This document shows positions 37,284 to 44,663 of a DNA stretch of 50,231 bases, in pieces. The stretch's first letter is position 1, and each line of letters begins with the position of its first letter. Where the stretch lies: the NCBI GenBank assembly GCA_028279215.1, contig JANQOF010000038.1:1-50231 (forward strand). Direction: 5' to 3'. Position numbers and translations under genes: made by a program. This DNA comes from Pirellulales bacterium. Lineage in GTDB: Bacteria > Planctomycetota > Planctomycetia > Pirellulales > Lacipirellulaceae. The notes below the pieces were generated by a model that had not been told where the DNA came from, did not search any database, and saw only the letters and a program-made list of their open reading frames with translations.

Positions 37284-38357
37284 CTAGGTTCCTGACTTAA
37301 CCTTCTTCATGTACGACGGGTCGAAGTTGAGCTGCGCGTCGGCATCGCCAAATCCGATGCTCGGCTTCTCAGCCACGATGTCGTGCGACAAGCAGAAGTC
37401 GACCACCGTTGGCATGGTGGTGTCTTGAAACTCCGTCTTCTCGAACAGCCTAATCCCGTCATCTGCCGTGGGGTACATCTGAGTTTCTTCTACCACAATC
37501 TCCATATCGTCGACACCGAGGCTCGAGAACTTCTCACCGAGCGCCTTCAGCGTGTCGGCTCGTTGGGCGTCGTTGGCCAGCATTTCATTGACCCGATAAA
37601 ACGCATCGATCAACGCGCAGGCGAACTTTTCGCCGCCGGGCTCGGCCAGTGTGGCTTTGCTGACCACCACCATATCGATGATCTCCTCAGGGATCTTACG
37701 AGAGTCTAACATTCGCTTTGCGCCTTCGCGGTCGCGAAGAGTTTGCAACACAAATGGATTCCAGACCATGATCGACTTCACGTTCTCATCGCCGCTTTGC
37801 ATTGCCTGAGCCGCAACGCCGGGATCCATGTTCTTGAATTCGAAGTCCGCGGGATCCATGCCTTCCAACTCCAGACATCGCTCGAAAGCGTATTGCGACA
37901 CCGACTTCTCCAGTCCATAGGTGGGCGTCCCTTCTAATCCTTCAACCGAATCGATGCCGACCGCTATGCAAGCGTCCGCGCCCACACTAGTGGACGTAGG
38001 TAGGACGGCAACCGAATCGCGACCGGTAGCCGGCGCCAAGCTATCCATGTTAGTCATGCACACCGCGTCGACCGTAGAGTTACCGTATTGGGCCAGGCAG
38101 GGATCGTAGTCGGCCTGCACCAGCACGACGTCGACGCCCCACTTCTTTTCGATCTCGCCCAGCTTGCCCTCGTCCTTGTCGAGCAGTCCCTTTTCGTGAG
38201 CCACTCCGAACACCGACCAACTTGGATACTCGCTCCAAGCCAAGCTAAACACGGGTGTGTCGCCGGACGATCCGGCTTGGCCACCACCAGTGGTCTTCTT
38301 ATTGCATCCGACAATTGCGACAAGCAGGGTCAAACAACACACGGTTCGTAGCACCAT
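37284..38357 (-). CDS. ABC substrate-binding lipoprotein, NMT1/SsuA-like
   Basis: A 357-residue lipoprotein: signal RTVCCLTLLVAIVGC with the lipid-bearing cysteine at residue 18. The rest has the NMT1-like layout of aliphatic sulfonate, taurine or pyrimidine-precursor binding proteins (FSLAWSEYPSWSVFGVAHEK; VDAVCMTNMDSLAPATGRDS; GVAAQAMQSGDENVKSIMVW). The predicted place is the outer face of the inner membrane or the outer membrane. It is the third binding protein of this locus and the only one without an OmpA domain. It probably feeds the permease downstream. The ligand cannot be named. Confidence 0.88.
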   Translation of the reverse strand: MVLRTVCCLTLLVAIVGCNKKTTGGGQAGSSGDTPVFSLAWSEYPSWSVFGVAHEKGLLDKDEGKLGEIEKKWGVDVVLVQADYDPCLAQYGNSTVDAVCMTNMDSLAPATGRDSVAVLPTSTSVGADACIAVGIDSVEGLEGTPTYGLEKSVSQYAFERCLELEGMDPADFEFKNMDPGVAAQAMQSGDENVKSIMVWNPFVLQTLRDREGAKRMLDSRKIPEEIIDMVVVSKATLAEPGGEKFACALIDAFYRVNEMLANDAQRADTLKALGEKFSSLGVDDMEIVVEETQMYPTADDGIRLFEKTEFQDTTMPTVVDFCLSHDIVAEKPSIGFGDADAQLNFDPSYMKKVKSGT

Positions 38358-38407
38358 GATTTCGATTCCTTCTTTGAAAAAGTAAGCGTAGGCGTTCCTG
38401 TTACTCG

Positions 38408-39220
38408 TTAGTTCTCCGGAATTCTTGTTGCTTCCGAATCAGTAATCTCCGAATCAGGCGACTCGGTCGCCAGACCGATCAACGCGTCGAATTCGTCATT
38501 CGCTTGGCTCGAGGCGGCATAGTCCATGAACTCCGCTTCCGCTTGCTTCGTATCTAGGCCAGCCAGTTCGCGACTTACCCGTGCGTTGGCCGACGCCTTC
38601 TGGCGTAGCTCACGCAACTCGCGAAGTTCTTCGCTCGTTCTGTCTTCTGACAGGCCGGTCATCAAGTCGGCGATCTGCTGTTCCTCGCGTGCCGACAGGA
38701 TGGTCGCCACGGCATCGTGTTTTTCTTCGGCCAACTTCTCCAAGTCGCGCATTTGCGATTGGATCTGCAGTTTGTGGCGATTGATGTTCTCGAGCAATTG
38801 CTCCACATCGCCCTCCAGCTCGGCAACGCGGGCCTGTTTTTCGTTTAGTGTGCTGTTAAAGTCGCGAAAGGCAGTCTGGCATTTTTGGTACTCGGCGTCA
38901 TCGCGCGTCGCTTCGACGTCTCCACGGTGCCGTTCGGCCACTTGGCGAGCCTTTGCAGCGGCTCCGGCCTTGAGTTTTTCGAGTCGCTCGATCTCTTCGG
39001 TCAAGCCTTTGAGCTTCTGCTTCTTCGACTCTTCTTGCGCGATCATCGCGCTAATCGCATCCTTGTACTGGTTAATGCGACCCCGCTTCTCGTCGATGAT
39101 GCGGTCGTAATTCGCGGAGACGACGCCAGGGTTCATGCGTAGCGTCTCGCTCGCCTTGTCGATGCGGAACGTTACCAAGTACCATACGGCGCGAACGTAT
39201 TTACTGATAGCTTTGAACAT
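38408..39220 (-). CDS. PspA/IM30-like coiled-coil protein
   Basis: The start ATG 39220 gives MFKAISKYVRAVWYLV, an amphipathic first helix as in PspA-type proteins; the frame extends 47 codons further up without such a feature. The 270-residue protein is almost all helix with long coiled coils (IERLEKLKAGAAAKARQVAE; LNEKQARVAELEGDVEQLL). The C-terminus is acidic and disordered. PspA/IM30 (ESCRT-III fold) proteins bind and protect the inner membrane under stress. Here it is locked into the ABC/VWA/AAA operon, so it may assemble on the membrane near the transporter. The family call rests on overall pattern, not a catalytic motif. Confidence 0.75.
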   Translation of the reverse strand: MFKAISKYVRAVWYLVTFRIDKASETLRMNPGVVSANYDRIIDEKRGRINQYKDAISAMIAQEESKKQKLKGLTEEIERLEKLKAGAAAKARQVAERHRGDVEATRDDAEYQKCQTAFRDFNSTLNEKQARVAELEGDVEQLLENINRHKLQIQSQMRDLEKLAEEKHDAVATILSAREEQQIADLMTGLSEDRTSEELRELRELRQKASANARVSRELAGLDTKQAEAEFMDYAASSQANDEFDALIGLATESPDSEITDSEATRIPEN

Positions 39221-39299
39221 CGAATCCCTCGCTAGGAAAGCGGATATGGAGCATGGCGGATCAGCGATCGAGGAATCGTTGGTCGCCGGTTTATTGTGT

Positions 39300-40019
39300 T
39301 CACGTTTCGTATTCTGCAGCGTCGTACATGCTGGGTGAATCAATCGCGTCGATGTACTCATCGGCGCGTCTGGCTGCCTCGATTGTTTGGTCTAGTTCTT
39401 CACGAAGCTTCGCTAGCTCGTCGTCGCTGTCTTTCAACTGAAACGCGTGGTATTGTTCGACCGTTCGTGCGAGATGGTTCACTGTAATCACCACCTCATC
39501 AATTGCATTGGTCCTCTCGGCCAGCAGCGGACGCCCGGTGTTGCCGGGCAGCCGTTTGGCCCGGTCCCACAATTCGAGCGACCGCTCCAGTTGGCGAACT
39601 GCTGCACGAAACAACTTGTCGACCTTCTCACGAAACGAAATAGCCGTATGACCACTCGGTGGATACTCGTCGAGCGACGCGTACAACTTCCGAAGACGCC
39701 GTAAGCACTCTTCGCTCCGCAGGTCGTCATCTTGGCGAAGTCGCTCCGCTAACTGGTCGAGCCATGCATCGCGGTCGCGCTTCTCTTTTTCGGTGACATA
39801 GCTATAGGCTTTTTCCGTAAGTTCCTCGACGCCGAATATAAGCCGCGAGGCCTGAACTCCCAACCCGGCAAGCACGCCACCCAATCCAATGAGATCCAGA
39901 GCGGTGTTGCCGCCCATACCCCAAGACAACATCCAGGCGCTCAAACCACCCACGATGGGAACGATGGTCCATGGCGAAACGAACAGATCGAGAAGAACTT
40001 TTTTCTTGACGTCGTCCAT
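39300..40019 (-). CDS. Membrane protein with coiled-coil cytoplasmic part
   Basis: A 239-residue protein starting at ATG 40019, 17 bases after the upstream stop; an upstream TTG is in frame. Two membrane helices lie near the N-terminus (FVSPWTIVPIVGGLSAWMLS and LIGLGGVLAGLGVQASRLIF). The rest is charged and helical (DAWLDQLAERLRQDDDLRSE; ELAKLREELDQTIEAARRAD). No named family is recognised. Placed between the second binding-OmpA fusion and the PspA-like gene, it may anchor the coiled-coil proteins to the inner membrane. That role is inferred from position and topology only. Confidence 0.75.
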   Translation of the reverse strand: MDDVKKKVLLDLFVSPWTIVPIVGGLSAWMLSWGMGGNTALDLIGLGGVLAGLGVQASRLIFGVEELTEKAYSYVTEKEKRDRDAWLDQLAERLRQDDDLRSEECLRRLRKLYASLDEYPPSGHTAISFREKVDKLFRAAVRQLERSLELWDRAKRLPGNTGRPLLAERTNAIDEVVITVNHLARTVEQYHAFQLKDSDDELAKLREELDQTIEAARRADEYIDAIDSPSMYDAAEYET

Positions 40020-40036
40020 AGGCCACAAAACCGGTG

Positions 40037-41584
40037 TCAGTAGGGAAGTTCGCCCAAAACAAACGAGACGGATGTGCTGCCGCTGGGCTCAACCCCAGTA
40101 GCACGAACCCGATCCGTGTCGACACCTTTTTCTATCAAGTATTGCTCGACCGCCCTGGCTCGCTGCTCGGCGAGCCGCTTGTTCGCCTCCAAATTTCCTC
40201 GCCGCGAAGCGTTTCCACGGACTATCACATAGTACCTTGTCGATTGCAGCATGCCAGCTAGTTCGTTGAGCAGCGAACGGCTTCGCTCGGTCAGTCGGGC
40301 CGTTCCTCGCGCAAACACCAGCGTAGGCGCTCGCGCGGCACCGACCTCGACCAGTGATTCCCACTGGCGATCGGTGAGCTTAGGCATCGCCGTACCGCGA
40401 ATTTGCTCACGATCGGTGCCCGGATGGAAGTCAGACAAACTGGTCATGATGGCATCGTTGTAGAGGTAATTAGGATTGCCGCCGGTAGGGTCGGATTCGA
40501 TCGAACCCGAATCGAGCAACACAGCCGTTACACCGGCGATCATGTCTTCAATGTGCGGCAGATGCGAGCCCGCACGCGCCCCAAAATGCGCCAGGTTCTC
40601 CTGTGTGTTCTTCCACCACAATCCATCAACGACGTTAGCAGCCTCCTCCTGCGAGAGTTCAGATCCTGATGCATTCGCGTCCTCGGTCACCAACGCAACC
40701 CGTGTTGATTCATCGCGATAGGCGTAGTTTGCGATGAGATAGGCTTTGACCACATCGATAACTCGTGCTTCGTTCTTCGCAATATAGTCGTCGCTTGCCA
40801 CAAGCACGTCGACGATTGCTGAGGGAAATCGCGAGCTGTCCACTACAACATGCATTCGCTCATTCTGAAGCATCTGCGTAATGTATGGTTCCCAAGCGAC
40901 ATAAGCGAACTTGTCATTCGGTCGAGACGATTTGTAACGTTCGACAACTGTTTTGGCGTCGTCGACTTCTTCGAACGGACTGTCTGCCAAGCGGTCGAGC
41001 TGGAAACGTGACATGACGACGCGTGTGAGCGTTTCGCTGGGCGAGTCGGGCGTGAGGACGAACGTCGTCTCAGGATCATTCAGAGCATCGACGTTGGGGT
41101 ACGTTTGCTGGTAGGCAACGATCGCGTCGGCACCGACTGTCTCATCAATGATTGCGACTATCGTCACCGGAAGACTTCCCGCGTCGGCGCAAACCTTCAC
41201 CAAGGCGTCGATGGTGAACACGGCAAGGTCGGTCTCGCCTTTTTGCAGCGAAGCCAAGCGTGCGGAATAGTCGGCGCCATCGTCGATCAGCTTCAATTTG
41301 ATGCCTTGCTTGCGCAGTTCGCTAGCGAACTCCGATGAACGAAAAACGGCATACCCGCTAAAGCCATCGAGCGCAAGGTTCACTTGCGCTCGATACCGAC
41401 TAGTCGATCCACCGCGTTGGAGTTCCGCTTCGCGTTCGAGGCGTGCCTGCTCGGCTTGTTGCTGCTCGCGCTCGGCTTGGGTCAACTCGACTGCCGGTGC
41501 GAACACCGTCCTCCACACCACGACCCCGACCGCCAGAATCAGCAGCCAGACAATACTCACGGCAAGTAGCTTGCCCTTCGACAC
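40037..41584 (-). CDS. Membrane-anchored substrate-binding protein fused to OmpA domain
   Basis: The start is GTG 41584 with AGGAGG 6 bases upstream. The 515-residue protein has a single membrane anchor (LLAVSIVWLLILAVGVVVW, about 6-24), a short coiled coil (33-56), then an NMT1-like binding domain at about 65-330 (FRSSEFASELRKQGIKLKLI; SLQKGETDLAVFTIDALVKV). An OmpA-like domain closes it from about 425 (TLVFARGTARLTERSRSLL; ANKRLAEQRARAVEQYLIE). In this domain the GHTD motif reads GNAS (457-460), so the Asp that binds diaminopimelate is Ser, while the partner R475 is kept. It would span the periplasm side of the inner membrane, offering bound ligand to the permease. Confidence 0.85.
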   Translation of the reverse strand: MSKGKLLAVSIVWLLILAVGVVVWRTVFAPAVELTQAEREQQQAEQARLEREAELQRGGSTSRYRAQVNLALDGFSGYAVFRSSEFASELRKQGIKLKLIDDGADYSARLASLQKGETDLAVFTIDALVKVCADAGSLPVTIVAIIDETVGADAIVAYQQTYPNVDALNDPETTFVLTPDSPSETLTRVVMSRFQLDRLADSPFEEVDDAKTVVERYKSSRPNDKFAYVAWEPYITQMLQNERMHVVVDSSRFPSAIVDVLVASDDYIAKNEARVIDVVKAYLIANYAYRDESTRVALVTEDANASGSELSQEEAANVVDGLWWKNTQENLAHFGARAGSHLPHIEDMIAGVTAVLLDSGSIESDPTGGNPNYLYNDAIMTSLSDFHPGTDREQIRGTAMPKLTDRQWESLVEVGAARAPTLVFARGTARLTERSRSLLNELAGMLQSTRYYVIVRGNASRRGNLEANKRLAEQRARAVEQYLIEKGVDTDRVRATGVEPSGSTSVSFVLGELPY

Positions 41585-41614
41585 AGGGACCTCCTAGAGG
41601 AACGAACCAACTAC

Positions 41615-41651
41615 CCACTGGCCGTCGTGCAGCGTGCACTTGGGCCAGTGG
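41615..41651 (-). promoter_or_regulatory. Intergenic hairpin between VWA and second binding-OmpA gene
   Basis: CCACTGGCC (41615-41623) pairs with GGCCAGTGG (41643-41651). Inside, GTGCA-GCG-TGCAC forms a second 5-bp stem, so the RNA would fold as one long hairpin with a small internal loop. It follows the VWA stop in the transcript and stands 30 bases before the next start. There is no T-run. A role in mRNA processing or uneven expression is plausible. Confidence 0.75.
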
Positions 41652-41675
41652 AACTAGAAGTCTATTGTGCCTCGA

Positions 41676-42587
41676 CTAACGCGACTTGCCAATCGAGGAG
41701 AAGATACTGAAGGCGATGAACAGAATCACGCCCAGCGCCAACAGGGTGCCAAACGATACGCCACCGCGGCCTGGTGCTGCAGGTTTGGCAGGGACGTCGA
41801 CTACCGCAACCGCGGGAGCGGGTGTGAAGTTCGAGGGAGGCTCAAAGGGAGACTCGCCAACCGGAGCATTCAGGGGACTCGTCAGGGCCTTCAACGAGGC
41901 GGACGCCACTTCGACCGGTATGGGGGAGATTAGATCGAAATCGCTTTGCCCCGTGTCGTCGGTCGTATCACTGGAACTTTCGCCGAGCACGACTTCGGCG
42001 ATTGCCTGCTCCAGCGAGGCGGGATCGGCCGCGTTGCGGTAGGTGCTAGTCCGGGTCGCCAAGCTGTGCTGCTGGGCCATGTCTACGCCAATTACATCGA
42101 CCAACAAGCCGCGAGCTTGAATCTCGGGCAGATATCGCTCGACTAGCTGGCGGTCGGTTGCCTCGCCATCGGACACGATTAGCAACTTGTAGGTGCCGTA
42201 CCGCTGGGCGTCGCGGAGTGCTAGTAGAGCGTCCGACGCCGTCTTCATGCTCTGCCCAAGCGGAGTACCCCCGTTGGCACGAAGGCTTTGTACGGCCGGT
42301 TGGAGTGACGATTTATCGAGCGGCCCCAAAGGAATCAGCCACCTCCCCTGCGGCCCCGGATTGAGCAGCAGTACGCCAACCTCGGCGTCGGAGGGTGTTT
42401 GATCGAGCACTCGAAGCAGAGCGTCCTTAGCGGCGTTGATGCGGGTGCCTCCGCCCGGCATGCGGTCGGCCATCGACCCAGAGTTGTCGAGAATTACCAC
42501 GACCCTTAGGCCACTGTCGTTAGCAGAGGCATTCAGCGGCATCGCCATTGCCAAACCGACCAACGCTAAAATCGTGCATCGCAGCAT
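41676..42587 (-). CDS. Secreted, membrane-anchored von Willebrand factor A protein
   Basis: The start ATG 42587 has a strong AGAGGAGAGG upstream site and opens a signal peptide (LRCTILALVGLAMAMPLNAS). The 303-residue protein has a VWA domain (about 28-200) with a complete MIDAS opening DNSGS (34-38), a GGTPLG loop (Thr ligand) and LIVSDGEA (Asp ligand). A proline-rich linker leads to one C-terminal membrane helix (FGTLLALGVILFIAFSIFSS). It would face the periplasm, anchored in the inner membrane, and bind a partner through a divalent cation. In this operon likely partners are the OmpA-fused binding proteins, an inference from gene order. Confidence 0.88.
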   Translation of the reverse strand: MLRCTILALVGLAMAMPLNASANDSGLRVVVILDNSGSMADRMPGGGTRINAAKDALLRVLDQTPSDAEVGVLLLNPGPQGRWLIPLGPLDKSSLQPAVQSLRANGGTPLGQSMKTASDALLALRDAQRYGTYKLLIVSDGEATDRQLVERYLPEIQARGLLVDVIGVDMAQQHSLATRTSTYRNAADPASLEQAIAEVVLGESSSDTTDDTGQSDFDLISPIPVEVASASLKALTSPLNAPVGESPFEPPSNFTPAPAVAVVDVPAKPAAPGRGGVSFGTLLALGVILFIAFSIFSSIGKSR

Positions 42588-42637
42588 GGCCCTCTCCTCT
42601 GATACATTGGTTCTCGTTGTCTGCACACTAGCGGCAA

Positions 42638-44476
42638 TCAGAAATCGAAATCCGACTCCGAAAGGTCTTCGGGATTTACCTTGACAATACGGAACTCGAC
42701 TCGCATGTTCTGCCTAGCCTCCGCCATGTTCGATGGCTTCGCGATCACAGGATCAGAAATGCCGGCCCCGACAGGCTGCAACTGAGCCAGGTTCACGTTC
42801 ACGCCTCGCTGCTTAGCATAATCGACGATCGTCTGCTTGACCTTTTCGGCGCGAGCATGTGACAGGTTCAACGCGGCCTGCATGGTTTGGCGCGGACTGT
42901 CGGCGGCTCCCTCGAACGCGCCCGAGTCGATCAACTTGACCATTTGGCTGGTCTGGCTTAGGTCGAGTTCCTTGCTGCCATTGGGCGTATTCAAGAAGTA
43001 CTTGTAGTTGCCCTGCTGGCCGGTACGGCGAATGACACCTTTCTTCAGTCCTGCTTTAATGAGCTGCACCAATGTCTTGGTTGGATCGGAATGCCCGCGG
43101 ATGACGACGGCCGCCCCACCGAACGTGCTAGCCGACTGCAGAGCGCGGTCGAACTCGCTTCCATAACGATCGACCGAGAAGTCGGTTTGGTTCGGCTCGA
43201 ACGATATCGTGAAGCTCACAATGGTACCCGCATCCAGGTCGTCGCCGGGAAACTCGGCCAGACCTTCTCCTTCGACGATTCGATTGGGCTCGATGTACTC
43301 GACTTCCGCCAGATTGGCGATCTTCTTGTAGTCGAGGCCAGGTGGCTCAAATCCTTTACGGGTATTGGCGTAGCCCCACTTGGTTGCCATGTCGAGCGCC
43401 GCGGTAGTCTTGGGCGCAAAGCCGCTCAGGTTGCCCGATTGCTCGAAGAACGCGACTTGCCCCGGCAATCCCACGAATCGGCAGTCGAGTAGCAACCCAT
43501 GCGCATCGACTTCCAGAGTGGGCACCACGTCTTCGCCGAAAATCTGTTGGCACAAGGTGAGCAAATCGCGGTACTCGCTCGACAGGCGTTGCGACTGCTC
43601 AAATTCATCGCGGAGCTTCAGCACTTGAGACGTGCCACCAAGGTATCCAGCAACGAACTTGTCGACCTTCTCTCGATTCGCCTTGTACCAGTCGCTTCGT
43701 ACGGCATAGACGTCGGCAATCGATCGCGACATATTCTGCGTCGAGACCAACACATGTGCGCCCTCGACGGTTCCTTCCGCGCCAGTGCCGGTTGCGTCAA
43801 GCCCGCCACTCAGTCCAATCATGTCGGGTGTGATCACGCAACAAGCGTCGATGGAGGGATCTTTGCGGAACTTCTCCGCAGCGCCGTTGGGTCCCGTTAG
43901 GTCGTTGACAAATACGATCTCCACATCCTTGTTCGTCAACTGTGCGGCAGCTAACGCGTCGTAGAGTAATCCGACATGTGGGCCACCCTGCTGGCAAGCG
44001 ATCCGCACCTTCTTTCCAGGCCGCTTGAGGTCGTTGAGTGTTCGCAGGTCTGTGCGTGCGACGATGTGATCGCCACCACTCCAAGAGAGCTGCAGGATCA
44101 CGACGGGCTTGGTCCGAGGATCGTTGCCAATGACTTCGCTAGCTTGACCCAGCATGCGAAACGTACCGCGAAGGAAGGGAGACTTGCCTCCCATGTAGTC
44201 CTTCACTTGCTGCACAAAGTCGTCGCCAGGGGTCAAGTTTAGTTTTAACCCCAAGTTGTCATAGATCGATCCACTCTTGGTCTTGAGACCGCCGTTGGCC
44301 AAGAAGGTCGCCGCGTCGCCACCCCAAGTGATGAATGGCACGTTGATCTCGTCGCCGCCTTGTACAGGCTGCACGTCGAGCGGGCCAGTAATGCTGGAAA
44401 ACAGTTGCTGCGCGGTGGCCGATGTCGCAATACTGAGCGCCACGCACAAGGTAGTTGCGAGATTTTTCGTATGCAT
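42638..44476 (-). CDS. Secreted substrate-binding protein fused to OmpA domain
   Basis: The start ATG 44476 follows GGAGGATTTC and opens a signal peptide (TTLCVALSIATSATA); the frame runs 68 codons further up. The 612-residue protein has an NMT1-like binding domain at about 40-360 (VVILQLSWSGGDHIVARTDL; RIACQQGGPHVGLLYDALA). The OmpA-like domain covers about 440-600, with GHSD at 461-464 and NLSHARAEKVKQTI. It contains an insert of about 70 residues between these motifs. Here the peptidoglycan-binding Asp and Arg are both kept. It would be held on the cell wall and present ligand to the transport system. NCBI-type names for this architecture mention phosphate, but nothing here proves that ligand. 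Confidence 0.85.
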   Translation of the reverse strand: MHTKNLATTLCVALSIATSATAQQLFSSITGPLDVQPVQGGDEINVPFITWGGDAATFLANGGLKTKSGSIYDNLGLKLNLTPGDDFVQQVKDYMGGKSPFLRGTFRMLGQASEVIGNDPRTKPVVILQLSWSGGDHIVARTDLRTLNDLKRPGKKVRIACQQGGPHVGLLYDALAAAQLTNKDVEIVFVNDLTGPNGAAEKFRKDPSIDACCVITPDMIGLSGGLDATGTGAEGTVEGAHVLVSTQNMSRSIADVYAVRSDWYKANREKVDKFVAGYLGGTSQVLKLRDEFEQSQRLSSEYRDLLTLCQQIFGEDVVPTLEVDAHGLLLDCRFVGLPGQVAFFEQSGNLSGFAPKTTAALDMATKWGYANTRKGFEPPGLDYKKIANLAEVEYIEPNRIVEGEGLAEFPGDDLDAGTIVSFTISFEPNQTDFSVDRYGSEFDRALQSASTFGGAAVVIRGHSDPTKTLVQLIKAGLKKGVIRRTGQQGNYKYFLNTPNGSKELDLSQTSQMVKLIDSGAFEGAADSPRQTMQAALNLSHARAEKVKQTIVDYAKQRGVNVNLAQLQPVGAGISDPVIAKPSNMAEARQNMRVEFRIVKVNPEDLSESDFDF

Positions 44477-44544
44477 GAAATCCTCCAAGGAGACAGGTTT
44501 GTGCCGGTAATTCGCTGCCAAACACGAAATATTGGTAACCTCAG

Positions 44545-44622
44545 TCAGGGCGACGCGCCCCAGTCGCGCGCTCGGAGAAACCGCAATCCTCCCCAATGCG
44601 CCAGTAGATCGCGCGATGGCAT
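44545..44622 (-). CDS. Possible 25-aa leader ORF
   Basis: In the 187-base gap between the AAA and first binding-OmpA genes, an ATG at 44622 has a very good ribosome-binding site (TTGGAGGTGTTGC before the ATG). It opens a 25-codon frame (MPSRDLLAHWGGLRFLRARD, ending WGASP). It could be a leader peptide or a chance frame; composition is Arg-rich and gives no function. Confidence 0.2.
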   Translation of the reverse strand: MPSRDLLAHWGGLRFLRARDWGASP

Positions 44623-44663
44623 TGCAACACCTCCAATGTACCGCGCTGTGCGCGTGCGCCCAC

